Shown here in pieces: positions 1-9,288 of a stretch of DNA of 64,000 nt; positions within the stretch are counted from its first letter, which is position 1; each line of letters opens with the position of its first letter. The translations under genes were made by a program, and so were the position numbers. The DNA is from Pseudarthrobacter chlorophenolicus (GTDB taxonomy: Bacteria; Actinomycetota; Actinomycetes; Actinomycetales; Micrococcaceae): contig NZ_JZTW01000006.1 in assembly GCF_000962805.1 (NCBI RefSeq), positions 62,001 to 126,000 on the forward strand, read 5' to 3'. The notes below the pieces were generated by a model. That model made no database searches. It was given only the letters and a program-made list of their open reading frames with translations, and was not told the origin of the DNA.

Positions 1-1196
1 CCGCGCTGTCCCAAACCTTCAAGCGCCAGGTCCAGGATGAGGACCGGCGGAACGCCAACGAGGATATCGGCGGCATGCCGTACTACATCAAGTACGGCCT
101 GAAGCTTCCCAAGGTGGGCGCCCTGGTGGCCGTGCTCGGCGTCATTGGCTACGGCTTTGTCTTCCCCGGCCTGCAGGTCAACACCATCGCCGCAACCGCC
201 AAGCTCGCCTTCGGCCTGGACAGCTGGATCCCCGCGATCCTGGTGACCGTGCTGATCGCGCTCGTCATCTTCGGTGGCACCGGCCGCCTCGTGAAGGTCA
301 CCCAGGCACTCGTGCCGGTCCTGGCCATCGGCTATCTGGTCCTGGCCCTGGCGGTCATCGCCATCAACTTCGGCAGCGTCCCCGCCGCCGTCGCACTGAT
401 CTTCCAGTCCGCCATCGGCATCCATCCACTCCTGGGCGGCATCGCCGGCGCTGCCGTGGCCTGGGGCGTCCGCCGGGCGGTCTTCGCCTCCTCGAACGGG
501 CTCGGCGAGGCAACCTTTGCCGCGGCAGCGGCCCGCACCTCGCACCCCGCAAAGCAGGGCCTGGTCCAGACCTTCAGCATCTACATCGACGTGCTGCTCA
601 TCTGCATGGCCACCGGGCTCATGATGGTGGTTTCCGGCAAGTACAACGTGGCCGACGGATCCGGCGGCTACCTGGTCAACAACCTGCCCGGCGTGCCGGT
701 CGGTGCCAACTGGGTGCAGGAATCGATCGACACCCTGGTCCCGGGCTGGGGCGCCGGCTTCGTTGCCGTTGCCGTCCTGCTCTTCGGCTTCACCTGCCTG
801 CTCGCCTACTTCTACGTCGCCAACTCCAACCTCCTTTACCTGCTGGACGGCAGGCCGGGGCAGCTGTGGAAGAACGTCCTCAAGATCGGCACCATGGCCA
901 TTGTGTTCTTCGGATCCATCGTGAACGCGCAGATCATGTGGGCCGCCGGTGACATCGGGCTTGGCCTGATCGCCTGGGTCAACCTGATCTGCCTGGTCTT
1001 CCTGTTCCCGCTGGTCCGCCGGATCCACAAGGACTACGAACGCCAGCGGAAACTCGGCCAGGACCCCACCTTCGACCCCAAGGCGCTGGGTATTGAGGGC
1101 GCCGACTTCTGGGAGGAGAAGGTTCCCGTCGAGCACCACCACCATCACCTGCACCACACCAGCCGTTCCACCGAAAGGACTTCAGGCACGCCATGA
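1..1196 (+). CDS. AGCS-family sodium/alanine(glycine) symporter, 5' truncated by window edge
   Basis: The reading frame is open from base 3 to the stop at 1194-1196, so the N-terminus lies outside the window; the methionine at 75 is internal. The visible ~398 residues contain about eight hydrophobic segments with the Gly/Ala-rich helices and the WGVRRAVFASSNGLGEA and HPAKQGL stretches typical of amino-acid:cation symporters. The protein should import a small neutral amino acid with Na+ across the cytoplasmic membrane. The cytoplasmic tail is odd: it ends in a His-rich run (VEHHHHHLHH) after a charged linker. The stop overlaps the next start by 4 nt (ATGA), so it is probably co-translated with the aldehyde dehydrogenase. 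Family call is firm; substrate is inferred. Confidence 0.88.
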   Translation, partial: ALSQTFKRQVQDEDRRNANEDIGGMPYYIKYGLKLPKVGALVAVLGVIGYGFVFPGLQVNTIAATAKLAFGLDSWIPAILVTVLIALVIFGGTGRLVKVTQALVPVLAIGYLVLALAVIAINFGSVPAAVALIFQSAIGIHPLLGGIAGAAVAWGVRRAVFASSNGLGEATFAAAAARTSHPAKQGLVQTFSIYIDVLLICMATGLMMVVSGKYNVADGSGGYLVNNLPGVPVGANWVQESIDTLVPGWGAGFVAVAVLLFGFTCLLAYFYVANSNLLYLLDGRPGQLWKNVLKIGTMAIVFFGSIVNAQIMWAAGDIGLGLIAWVNLICLVFLFPLVRRIHKDYERQRKLGQDPTFDPKALGIEGADFWEEKVPVEHHHHHLHHTSRSTERTSGTP

Positions 1197-2683
1197 CCAC
1201 CGCAGAAAAGACATCCTTCACGGTCCTCCGGGCGGAGACGCCGCCCGTACCGGCACTCCCTCCGTTTGGCCAGTTCATCGGCGGAAAGTTCGTCCCCTCC
1301 ACCTCGGGTGAGACGGCCGACGTCGTCAACCCGGCCACCGAGGAAGTCCTCACCCAGGTGCCGGCCGGCACGGCGGAAGACGTGGACGCCGCTGTCGCAG
1401 CGGCCGTTGCCGCCAAGGCGTCCTGGGCCGCCACCACGCCGCGGGACCGTTCGGCGGTGCTGCTGAAGATCGCGGACATCATCGAGAAGAACCGGGAAGT
1501 CTTCGAAACGCTGGAGTCCGCCAACACCGGCAAGCCCGCGGCCGTGGCTGAGGACGACATCTCCAGCGCCATCGACACCTTCCGGTTCTCCGCCGGTGCG
1601 GCCCGTGCCTTCAGCACGCTCGGCGCGGACGACTACGCAGAGAACCACACCTCGGTGATCCACCGCGAGCCGGTGGGCGTTGTCGGCGTCATTACGCCCT
1701 GGAACTACCCGCTGCTGATGGCGGCCTGGAAGATCGCCCCGGTCCTGGGCGCCGGCAACACGCTGGTGCTCAAGCCGTCCGAGCAGACGCCGCTGGCCAC
1801 CCTCAAGCTGGCCGAACTGATCGCTGACGAGGTTCCGGCCGGCGTCGTGAACATCGTCACCGGCCCGGGCCGCGTGGTGGGCAACCGCCTCTCCGAGCAC
1901 CCCGGCGTGGACCTGGTTGCCATCACCGGCAGCGTGGGCAGCGGCCAGAAGGTGGCCGCCAGCGCAGCCGCCTCGGTCAAGCGCGTCCACCTGGAACTTG
2001 GCGGCAAGGCGCCCGTCGTCGTGTTTGACGACGCCGACCTCGAGGCCGCTGCCAAGGGCGTCCGCAGTGCCGGATTCTGGAACGGCGGCCAGGAATGCGG
2101 CGCCGCCTGCCGCGTCCTGGTCCACGAATCCGTGGCCGAAAAGTTCACCGAGCTGCTGGTCCGCGAAATCAGCGAGATCACCGTGGGCACCCCCGGCGCC
2201 GGCGACGCCGAGATCGGCTCGATGATCTCCAAGGCGCACTACGAACGTGTCCTTGCCGCACTCGAGGACGTCCGCAAAGACGGCCACACCATTGCCGTCG
2301 GCGGCAACGCCATCGAAGGCCAGGGCTACTTCATCGAGCCCACCGTGGTCACCAACGTCCCGGCCGGAGCCCCGATCACCAGCAACGAGATCTTCGGCCC
2401 CGTGGTGTCAGTGGAGACCTTCAGCACCGACGAGGAAGCCGTTACCCGGGCCAACGAAACCATCTACGGCCTGGCCGCATCGGTGTGGACCAAGGACTCC
2501 GCCCGGTCACTGACCGTTCCGCGGCGCCTGGACTTCGGCACGGTCTGGGTCAACTCGCACCTGGTCATCGCCACCGAGATGCCGTGGGGCGGCTTCAAGG
2601 GCTCCGGCTACGGCCGCGACCTGTCCAGCTATGCCCTGGACGACTTCTCCCGCACCAAGCACGTCATGTACAACCGCGGCTAA
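1193..2683 (+). CDS. NAD(P)-dependent aldehyde dehydrogenase, aminobutyraldehyde/betaine-aldehyde type
   Basis: This 496-residue protein has full ALDH length. It shows the NAD-binding stretch with TPWNYPL, the glutamate-containing LELGGKAP motif and the catalytic-cysteine motif NGGQECGAACR, then EIFGPVVSV and the C-terminal PWGGFKGSGYGRD. The Cys context (GQxCxAACR) most resembles gamma-aminobutyraldehyde and related omega-amino aldehyde dehydrogenases. It would oxidise an amino aldehyde to the amino acid in the cytoplasm. The start overlaps the upstream symporter stop by 4 nt. A strong hairpin terminator follows at 2703-2746, closing the operon. Amine-aldehyde substrate is inferred; a copper amine oxidase at 14.4 kb could supply such aldehydes. 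Confidence 0.9.
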   Translation: MTTAEKTSFTVLRAETPPVPALPPFGQFIGGKFVPSTSGETADVVNPATEEVLTQVPAGTAEDVDAAVAAAVAAKASWAATTPRDRSAVLLKIADIIEKNREVFETLESANTGKPAAVAEDDISSAIDTFRFSAGAARAFSTLGADDYAENHTSVIHREPVGVVGVITPWNYPLLMAAWKIAPVLGAGNTLVLKPSEQTPLATLKLAELIADEVPAGVVNIVTGPGRVVGNRLSEHPGVDLVAITGSVGSGQKVAASAAASVKRVHLELGGKAPVVVFDDADLEAAAKGVRSAGFWNGGQECGAACRVLVHESVAEKFTELLVREISEITVGTPGAGDAEIGSMISKAHYERVLAALEDVRKDGHTIAVGGNAIEGQGYFIEPTVVTNVPAGAPITSNEIFGPVVSVETFSTDEEAVTRANETIYGLAASVWTKDSARSLTVPRRLDFGTVWVNSHLVIATEMPWGGFKGSGYGRDLSSYALDDFSRTKHVMYNRG

Positions 2684-2702
2684 GGCAACTTGCCGCAGTT
2701 CC

Positions 2703-2746
2703 AAGACCCCGCCGCAGCGCCTCCGGTGCCGCGGCGGGGTCTTTCC
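2703..2746 (+). terminator. Rho-independent terminator after symporter/ALDH operon
   Basis: A 13-bp perfect stem (AAGACCCCGCCGC at 2703-2715 pairing with GCGGCGGGGTCTT at 2731-2743) with a 15-nt loop and a short T-rich tail lies 20 nt after the ALDH stop. Confidence 0.8.
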
Positions 2747-2800
2747 ATGTGTTAAATGCAGCCCTGTCTATTCAGTCTTGTCCGTACGGGGAGCCGTTGT

Positions 2801-2812
2801 GTACGATCGTAC
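2801..2812. promoter_or_regulatory. Perfect palindrome GTACGATCGTAC, putative TetR operator
   Basis: This 12-bp perfect palindrome ends two bases before the ATG at 2815. No Shine-Dalgarno sits at normal distance, so the acetyltransferase mRNA may be leaderless, with the operator overlapping the promoter. The TetR gene at 3407 in the same transcript is the obvious candidate binder. This is inference from position and symmetry. Confidence 0.5.
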
Positions 2813-2814
2813 GC

Positions 2815-3396
2815 ATGACCGATTACTTCGCGGGCGATCCGCGCACCAACCGCGAGCGGATGCTGGCCGGGGACCTCTACATCGCCGATGACCCGGACAA
2901 CGCCAAGGCGTTCCACCGCGCCCTGAAGCTGCAGGCCCAGTACACGGCGGCCTATATCGAGGACCCGGAATCGGCCCGTCCCATCCTGGCGGAACTGCTG
3001 GGATCCGTGGGAGCCAACGTGGATGTCCGGCCGCCGATCACCGTGGACTACGGCAGCTCCATCACCGTGGGCGAAGGTACCTTCATCAACTCCAACCTGA
3101 CGGCCCTTGACGTCGCCGCGATCACCATTGGACGGGACTGCCAGATCGGCCCCAACGTGCAGCTGCTGACCCCCACCCATCCGCTCGAAGCCCAGCCGCG
3201 CCGGGACAAGCTCGAAGCGGCCAAGCCCATCACCATCGGGGACAACGTCTGGCTGGGCGGCGGCGCGATCGTCCTTCCGGGCGTGAGCATCGGGGAGAAC
3301 TCCGTGATCGGTGCGGGCGCCGTGGTCACCAGGGACGTCCCCGCCAACGTGGTGGCCGTGGGGAACCCGGCCCGGGTGGTCAAGGACCTGCCGTGA
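2815..3396 (+). CDS. Sugar O-acetyltransferase, left-handed beta-helix (Maa/LacA/NodL type)
   Basis: The 193-residue protein starts at MTDYFAGDPRTNRERML, the typical N-terminal helix of maltose/galactoside O-acetyltransferases. It continues with hexapeptide repeats (from about residue 60) and the NVQLLTPTHPL segment carrying the catalytic histidine, then IGDNVWLGGGAIVLPGV and VGNPARVVKDL. It should transfer acetyl from acetyl-CoA to a sugar hydroxyl in the cytoplasm. I chose the ATG at 2815 because the family N-terminus begins there, although the frame stays open upstream through the ALDH gene. It sits first in a three-gene set with a TetR regulator 10 nt downstream and an MFS transporter. 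Confidence 0.9.
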   Translation: MTDYFAGDPRTNRERMLAGDLYIADDPDNAKAFHRALKLQAQYTAAYIEDPESARPILAELLGSVGANVDVRPPITVDYGSSITVGEGTFINSNLTALDVAAITIGRDCQIGPNVQLLTPTHPLEAQPRRDKLEAAKPITIGDNVWLGGGAIVLPGVSIGENSVIGAGAVVTRDVPANVVAVGNPARVVKDLP

Positions 3397-3406
3397 GGGT
3401 TTCCCC

Positions 3407-3970
3407 ATGGCAGTGACCCAGCGCCGCTTCGACCCGGAACGGCGGGACCGCATCATCTCCGCGGCCCTGGACGTCATCGCCGAAGCCGGGGTGGCCGGGG
3501 CGTCCCACCGAAAGATCGCAGCCCGGGCGGATGTGCCGCTGGGCTCCATGACCTACCACTTCACCGGCATGGATGAGGTGCTGCGTGAAGCCTTTACCCG
3601 TTTCGCGGCCACCATCGCCGTCCGTTTCGAAGCCCGGATGGCGCAGGCAACCACCTTCGACGAGGCCCGCGCCGCCGTGGTTGACCTGATCCACGAGGAC
3701 CTCACGGGCTCAGCCCGCGAACTGGTCCTCACCCAGGAGCTGTACACCCTGGCCGCCCGCGAACCGGTTTACCGGAAGATCACCCACGCCTGGATGAAGC
3801 AGAGCCGCGACGCGCTGGTCCGGCACTTCGACCCCGCCACGTGCCGGATGCTGGACGCCCTGATCGAAGGCTTGTCCCTCCACGCCGCGCTGGACACCGA
3901 AGAACACCACCGGGCCGCCACGGCCGAGGCGGTGGCCCGCATCACCACGCCCGCCGCAACACACCACTGA
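3407..3970 (+). CDS. TetR/AcrR-family transcriptional regulator
   Basis: The 187-residue protein has an N-terminal TetR helix-turn-helix at about residues 10-55 (RDRIISAALDVIAEAGV, HRKIAARADVPLGSMTYHF) and a variable helical ligand-binding C-terminal half. The gene lies 10 nt after the acetyltransferase and 41 nt before an MFS transporter gene. It probably represses this small operon, with the palindrome at 2801-2812 as likely operator. The ligand is unknown; the MFS protein may export or import it. Confidence 0.9.
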   Translation: MAVTQRRFDPERRDRIISAALDVIAEAGVAGASHRKIAARADVPLGSMTYHFTGMDEVLREAFTRFAATIAVRFEARMAQATTFDEARAAVVDLIHEDLTGSARELVLTQELYTLAAREPVYRKITHAWMKQSRDALVRHFDPATCRMLDALIEGLSLHAALDTEEHHRAATAEAVARITTPAATHH

Positions 3971-4011
3971 CGCAGCGCACCCCTGACCTGACACCCCAGA
4001 AAGGCCATCCC

Positions 4012-5319
4012 ATGGCTTCCTCCGAAACCCCTGCCCTCCCGCAAGCCCGGCTCCGCCGGGCACGCATCGGCGTGGCACTGCTGTTCCTGACCAACGGTGC
4101 ACTCTTCGCCAACCTCCTGCCGCGCTACCCGGCCATCATGGATGAACTGCACCTCTCCAACGCGCAGTTCGGCCTGGCGGTGGCGGCCTTTCCGCTGGGC
4201 GCACTGGTGGCGGGACTGGGCGCCGCCGCGCTGATCCGGCGCTTCGGTAGCGCAGCGGTGGCGGTAGCCGGCACCGTGCTGACCGGGGCCGGGGTGCTGG
4301 CGGCCGGAGTGGCGCCATCCTGGGCGCTGCTGGCCGGCGCGCTCTTTGCCGCTGGTGCCGCCGATGCCATCACGGACGTGGCCCAGAATTCGCACGGGCT
4401 CAGGGTGCAACGCCTGTACGGCCGGTCCATCCTGAACTCGTTCCATGCGGTGTGGAGCATCGGCGCCGTCCTGGGCGGGCTGATGGGCGCCGGTGCTATC
4501 CTGGCCGGGTTGTCCCGCGGGCTCCACCTCGGCCTGTCCTGCCTGGTCTTCGCGGCCATGGCATTTGCCGCCTCGAGGCTGCTCCTGCCGGGCCATGATC
4601 CCGCAGCCGTGGAGGAGGCTGCCCAGGCAGCGGGGATGGCCAAAACCGCAGGACGGCCGCGCCTGAAGATCTGGGCAATCCTGGCCGCCTTGGTGCTGAT
4701 TGCAGTTTCAGGAAGCCTGGTGGAGGACGCCGGCAGCACCTGGGCCGCCGTCTACCTGTCCGGTTCCCTGGGGGCTGCCGCTTCACTCGCAGCCCTGGGT
4801 TATGTGTCGCTGACCGGCGCCCAGTTCGTTGGCCGGCTGGTGGGGGACCGGCTGGTGGACCGTTTCGGCCAGCGCGCAGTCGCCCGCTGCGGCGGCCTGA
4901 TCGTGCTCGCCGGCATGGGCTTTGCCCTGGCCTGGCCCACAGTCCCCGGAACCATCGCCGGGTTCGCCGCCGCCGGCCTGGGTGTGGCCACCCTGGTCCC
5001 GGCCGCCATGCACACCGCGGATGAACTGCCCGGGCTGCGGCACGGCACCGGACTGACGCTGGTCAGCTGGCTGATGCGCCTGGGCTTCCTCTGCTCACCA
5101 CCCGTCGTGGGGCTCATTGCCGACGCCACCAGTGTGCGCACCGGCCTTTTGGTGGTCCCGCTCGCCGGGGTCCTCGTCATCTTCCTGGCCCAGGTGCTCC
5201 CGCCACGGCGGGGCGTACTCCCGTTACCGAAGCAGCCCCGCCCCGGGGATCAGGCCCCCGTGGCCGCGGAGCCGTCGTCGTCCGCTTCTTCAACCTCAAG
5301 CAGCAGCGCGGTGCCCTGA
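4012..5319 (+). CDS. MFS transporter, sugar/drug permease type
   Basis: This is a 435-residue protein with about 12 hydrophobic segments in two halves, split by a charged loop near residues 205-220. The first half has the [19 protein letters not shown] loop seen in YbjJ-like and fucose-permease-like MFS proteins, and the second repeats a [13 protein letters not shown] loop. The start follows CCCAGAAAGG. The C-terminal tail is polar, rich in Pro, Ser and Ala. The gene overlaps the 3' end of the convergent GH13 gene by 70 bp (5250-5319). It probably belongs to the acetyltransferase/TetR operon. The substrate cannot be told from sequence. Confidence 0.88.
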   Translation: MASSETPALPQARLRRARIGVALLFLTNGALFANLLPRYPAIMDELHLSNAQFGLAVAAFPLGALVAGLGAAALIRRFGSAAVAVAGTVLTGAGVLAAGVAPSWALLAGALFAAGAADAITDVAQNSHGLRVQRLYGRSILNSFHAVWSIGAVLGGLMGAGAILAGLSRGLHLGLSCLVFAAMAFAASRLLLPGHDPAAVEEAAQAAGMAKTAGRPRLKIWAILAALVLIAVSGSLVEDAGSTWAAVYLSGSLGAAASLAALGYVSLTGAQFVGRLVGDRLVDRFGQRAVARCGGLIVLAGMGFALAWPTVPGTIAGFAAAGLGVATLVPAAMHTADELPGLRHGTGLTLVSWLMRLGFLCSPPVVGLIADATSVRTGLLVVPLAGVLVIFLAQVLPPRRGVLPLPKQPRPGDQAPVAAEPSSSASSTSSSSAVP

Positions 5320-7544
5320 TACGCCGGCAGGTCGATGAAGAAGCTGTGCAGGTCATCCACCTGGCCCACGGTTTCACCGCTGAAGAGGTCGCGCACGCTG
5401 GCGCCCGGCGGAAGGTGGGTGGACCGGACACTGCCGGAGATGTCCTGGCCGGAGAAGTTGAGCACAGTGATTTCGACGCCGCCGCCGGCCAGCCCGTTGA
5501 CCAGGACCAGCAGGCCGCGGTGCGAAACGTCCGGCACGTCCAGTAGCGTTCCGGTGGCAATGCCGTGCTCCTCCCGTACCGCCAGGATCCGCTGGAGCCT
5601 GCGGGCAAAGGAGTTTTCATTCTCGAGCTGTTCCGGGAGCGGCCCGTAGAGGCTGCGGGCGCGGGGCATCCCGGAGGATGAGGCCGTGGCGTCCGGGCTG
5701 GTGCCCATGATGTCGTGGGCGCCGCGGTTGATCCAGCGGGTGTCGCCCTGCGCGATCAGCTCCCCAACGGTGCCGCGGTCCAGCACCGAAATCCCGGTGA
5801 GGTCCCAGCCGGACAGTGCGAACACGCCCGGCTGCAGCGCGTTGTACATGGACAGCAGGATGTGGGCGTCCAGGACCTGCGCTTCCTGCTCCGGCGTGAG
5901 TTCCTCCGGATCCTGGATCCCCAGGGTGGCCATGATGAAACTGACAGTGGTGCAGGCGATCCCGTTCATGGTGAACACGGAGTTGTAGGGGGCGTTTTCG
6001 CCGGTGAGCCGCTCCCGCATGGTCTGCTGGACGTGCTCGGCGATCTGGCACCCGGTCATTTCCTGGCCGCCGAGCTCGAAGACGTCGTCCCGGTGGCCCG
6101 CGGCGAAGTGCATGAGTTCGTAGGTGAGCTCGTCGTGGTTCTGGAGGGCATGGACCAATGAAGCCTGGTCCACCCCGATCTCCTGGGAGAGCCGGAGCGT
6201 GAGCCGCAGGAACTCCGTATCCCCCGTGACCAGTGCGAAGTGGTACGCGGGACGGGTGATGAAGTCGTAGGAAAGGTCGGGGCCCGATTCGGAGGTGGCC
6301 TTGATGTCGTCGATGGTGAGGTTCAGTTCCTGGAAGGAGAACCCGCCCACCTTGCGGATCATGGAACCGATGAGCTGGTTGGCGGCCTCGGACAGCGGGT
6401 GCCCCTCGGACCAGCCCGGCTCCTCCTCGGCGCTCTTCTCCACGCCCAGGAACCCGTTGGCATCGAGCCGCAGGGCGCCGGTGCCAAGGTCCACCAGCGA
6501 GTGCAGGGCATCGCCCACCACCAGGCGCATGCCGGCGAACGTGGGGTCCAGCCAGTTAATGGACGGCTGGCCGGCCTTGAAGTAATGGAGGTAGACCCAG
6601 CGGCGGGTCTTTCCGGTGGTGTCCACGATGGCCCGCGTGGCGCTCCAGTTGGTTTCCTTCACACCGGGTTCGTAGAAGATCACGCGCTGCAGGCGGCCGA
6701 TGATGTAGCCGGCTTTTTGCAGTGCCTGTTCTGCGTCCGGGCTGAGGTTCACCGAGTCCTTGCCTTCGGGGACCTCCGGCAGCAGGTGCCAGTCCTCCTC
6801 GGGGATGTCCACCATGTGGTAGATGCCGGGGTAGTCCCGGAAGTTCATTTCGGCGAGGCGGAAATCGGCGCCCTTGCCGGTGTGGCCCGGAACGATGTCG
6901 TCGATGATGGTGCCGCCGTGCTCCGCGGCCACTTCGCACATCCGCCGGAATTCATCCTCGTCGCCGAACACCGGATCGATGCCCATGCTGATCCGGTCGA
7001 AGTGGCCGTCCACGCTGGGGGTCTGCATCCACCCGCTGATGCCGCCGGCCAGCTTGACCGGCCCGGTGTGGATGGCCCGGATGCCGATGTTCCGGAACGC
7101 CTCCCACATTCCCTCGTCGCCCAGGGCCGACAGGAAGGACTGGCCGGGTTGGGTGATGAAGGACAGGGGATAGGCGGTGAACCACACGGGCGCGCGTTCG
7201 ACGGCGGCACGCGGGTTGGGGTGCGCGTAGGAGTTTTGCCACATGCTGGCCTGGCCCGAGAGTTGCCGGGCGAGCGTGTTGGCATCCCCGAGCATCGCCT
7301 GGTTCCGCAGCCATTCGACGTAGGCGGCGTTGCGTCCGTCGAACTCGAAGGACGGCCTGGTGGCAAGGTACTGGCGGCGCCGGGCGATGGGCCTCAGGGC
7401 TTTGGGGCGTGCCGGGTAGAACTGTTCGTCGTAACTGATCTCCGCGTCGGCTGCCTGCTCGGTGGCAGCGGCCGTCTCCTGGCCTTCTTCGGCGTCGAGG
7501 GCATCTGCTTCAAAAATCCCCTCGCTGGTGGTCGGTTCGCTCAT
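5250..7544 (-). CDS. GH13-family alpha-glucan enzyme, trehalose-synthase/glucosyltransferase-like
   Basis: The 764-residue protein has a (beta/alpha)8 GH13 catalytic domain. The nucleophile appears as D361 in [10 protein letters not shown], the acid/base as E406 in FSFQELNL and the transition-state Asp as D471 in LQNHDE. A substrate-proximal loop reads [15 protein letters not shown], and an all-beta domain ends the protein (about residues 690-755). The N-terminal ~35 residues are acidic and low-complexity. The sequence is clearly divergent from standard TreS, so interconversion of maltose/sucrose-type disaccharides with trehalose is a family-level guess. The start has a good Shine-Dalgarno (GGAAAGAGGAACC before ATG). 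The 3' end overlaps the convergent MFS gene by 70 bp. Confidence 0.8.
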   Translation of the reverse strand: MSEPTTSEGIFEADALDAEEGQETAAATEQAADAEISYDEQFYPARPKALRPIARRRQYLATRPSFEFDGRNAAYVEWLRNQAMLGDANTLARQLSGQASMWQNSYAHPNPRAAVERAPVWFTAYPLSFITQPGQSFLSALGDEGMWEAFRNIGIRAIHTGPVKLAGGISGWMQTPSVDGHFDRISMGIDPVFGDEDEFRRMCEVAAEHGGTIIDDIVPGHTGKGADFRLAEMNFRDYPGIYHMVDIPEEDWHLLPEVPEGKDSVNLSPDAEQALQKAGYIIGRLQRVIFYEPGVKETNWSATRAIVDTTGKTRRWVYLHYFKAGQPSINWLDPTFAGMRLVVGDALHSLVDLGTGALRLDANGFLGVEKSAEEEPGWSEGHPLSEAANQLIGSMIRKVGGFSFQELNLTIDDIKATSESGPDLSYDFITRPAYHFALVTGDTEFLRLTLRLSQEIGVDQASLVHALQNHDELTYELMHFAAGHRDDVFELGGQEMTGCQIAEHVQQTMRERLTGENAPYNSVFTMNGIACTTVSFIMATLGIQDPEELTPEQEAQVLDAHILLSMYNALQPGVFALSGWDLTGISVLDRGTVGELIAQGDTRWINRGAHDIMGTSPDATASSSGMPRARSLYGPLPEQLENENSFARRLQRILAVREEHGIATGTLLDVPDVSHRGLLVLVNGLAGGGVEITVLNFSGQDISGSVRSTHLPPGASVRDLFSGETVGQVDDLHSFFIDLPAYQGTALLLEVEEADDDGSAATGA

Positions 7545-7797
7545 GGTTCCTCTTTCCGAAGGTTACTTCCATGGCCCGGAGGCGAAACCCCGGGACACCT
7601 TGCGCACGAATTCACCGTACCCCGGCGGGCAAGGGCTATTCGCGGAACCGCGGCGGTGCGGCAGTAAAGGACTGTCATACGCACCGCTGCGCTCACGGAC
7701 AAGAACCGGTCGCTGGCGGACAAACGGGCGCCTGCGCTCCGCTGCGAAGCTGGATTCCTCAACATCTTCCCCGCTCATGACCGTGAGAAGGACCCTT

Positions 7798-9288
7798 ATG
7801 AGTATTTCGAATTCCGAACCCCGGACCACTGACGCTCCGGCCAGGGAGCACTCCACAGCCCTCCGCGCCGGAAGCGTCGGAGTGATGGGCATTCTCTTCT
7901 TTGTCCTGTCCGCCCAGGCTCCGCTGACGGGCATCGTGGGCGCCTCACCGCTCGCCGCAGCCCTGGGCAACGGCGCCGGAGCCCCGGGCGCCTACCTGAT
8001 TGTCGGCGTCGTGATTGTGATCTTCGCGGTGGGCTTCGTGGCCATGAGCCGCAGGATCCAGGCCAACGGCGCCTTCTACGCCTATGTGACGGCGGCGTTC
8101 GGCCGGAAAACCGGTGCGGGTGCGGCCTGGCTGGCCCTGCTGGCTTACAACACCATCCAGGGGGCCATGTACGGGCTGTACGGTGCAGCATTCTCGGGGC
8201 TGCTCGCCTCCGTGGGCCTTGACGTTCCGTGGTGGGTGCTGGCGCTTGCCACCATGGCCGGCGTCCAGGTGCTCGGGTCCCTGAATATCGAACTCGGTGC
8301 CCGCATCCTGGCCCTGCTGGTGGGGCTGGAGGTGGCTGTGCTGCTGCTGTTCGGCTTCACCGTGCTCTTCAGCGGCGGCGGCCCGGAGGGGATCAGCGTT
8401 GCGGCGTCCTTCTCGCCCCAGGCCATCGGCGCCGGCGCCCCCGGTGTGGCCATCATGTTTGCCGTGGCGTCCATGTTCGGGTTCGAATCCACCGCCATCT
8501 ACTCGGCCGAAGCCAAGGACCCGCACCGCACGGTAGCGCGGGCCACCTACCTGTCCGTAGGCGTCATCTCGGTGTTCTTTTCCTTCATTTCCTGGATGCT
8601 GGTCAGCTACTACGGGCCGGCAAGGGCGATGGACGCCGCCGGGGCAGCCCTGGAATCGGGAGATGCCACCTCCTTCGTGCTCGGCCCCATGGTGGAACTC
8701 TTCGGTCCGTGGGCGGGGACGGTCACCGGCATCCTGCTGGTGACGTCGCTGCTGGCCGGGATCATTGCCTTCCACAACGGCATCAACCGCTACCTGCATT
8801 CGCTGGCGCTCCGCGGTTCCATGCCCGCCCGGGTTGCCCGGACCAACCGGCACCGCGCACCCGCCGTAGCCGCGTGGATCCAGACCGCCGCCGCCGTCGT
8901 CCTGGTGATGCCGTTCGCGGCACTTGCCCTGGACCCCGTCCTCACCCTGTTCTCCTGGTTCAGCGGGCTCGCCGTGGCCGCGCTGCTGGTGCTGTACATG
9001 CTCTGCTCCGTGGCCGTCGTCGGTTTCTGCCGCCGCGAATCCGCCGGGGCCGGGCTGTGGCAGACGCTGATCGCGCCGGCGCTCGCATCCGCCCTGCTCG
9101 CGTGGGTCCTCTACCTCGTGGTCAGCAACTTCACGGCCCTGATCGGCGGCAGCGCGGAAACAGCGGCGGCCCTGCTGGCCGCCGTGCCCGTGGTCTTCGT
9201 GGCAGGGGTGCTGGTGGAAGCCAGGGTGCAGCGCCACTTGGACCGTGCCGGCCAGGGAACGGCTAACCCGGACCTGCGGCTCAGCTGA
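7798..9288 (+). CDS. APC-superfamily amino acid/amine permease
   Basis: This 496-residue protein has 12 predicted membrane segments. The first shows the APC signature GVMGILFFVLSAQAPLTGIVGA, and the region around residue 225 has MFGFESTAIYSAEAKDPHRTVARAT, the conserved loop of APC amino-acid transporters. I chose ATG 7798 because GAGAAGGA lies 6 nt upstream; an in-frame ATG at 7777 lacks such a site. It should exchange or import an amino acid or amine. The gene stands alone, with a 253-nt divergent gap to the GH13 gene. Its last 8 bases overlap the convergent AmiS/UreI gene. Confidence 0.88.
   Translation: MSISNSEPRTTDAPAREHSTALRAGSVGVMGILFFVLSAQAPLTGIVGASPLAAALGNGAGAPGAYLIVGVVIVIFAVGFVAMSRRIQANGAFYAYVTAAFGRKTGAGAAWLALLAYNTIQGAMYGLYGAAFSGLLASVGLDVPWWVLALATMAGVQVLGSLNIELGARILALLVGLEVAVLLLFGFTVLFSGGGPEGISVAASFSPQAIGAGAPGVAIMFAVASMFGFESTAIYSAEAKDPHRTVARATYLSVGVISVFFSFISWMLVSYYGPARAMDAAGAALESGDATSFVLGPMVELFGPWAGTVTGILLVTSLLAGIIAFHNGINRYLHSLALRGSMPARVARTNRHRAPAVAAWIQTAAAVVLVMPFAALALDPVLTLFSWFSGLAVAALLVLYMLCSVAVVGFCRRESAGAGLWQTLIAPALASALLAWVLYLVVSNFTALIGGSAETAAALLAAVPVVFVAGVLVEARVQRHLDRAGQGTANPDLRLS

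Noticed and set aside
1123..1160. Vector-derived polyhistidine tag
   Set aside because: The His run is interrupted by Leu, continues into a natural-looking tail and overlaps the next gene by 4 nt, so it is chromosomal.
6240..7667. 475-codon open frame opposite the GH13 gene
   Set aside because: It is an antisense shadow of a high-GC gene, rich in Gly/Val/His/Asp with no motif; the GH13 frame has intact catalytic residues.
7571..7780. Small gene in the divergent gap between GH13 and the APC permease
   Set aside because: The 69-codon frame is Arg/Cys-rich without a ribosome site and lies where promoters are expected.
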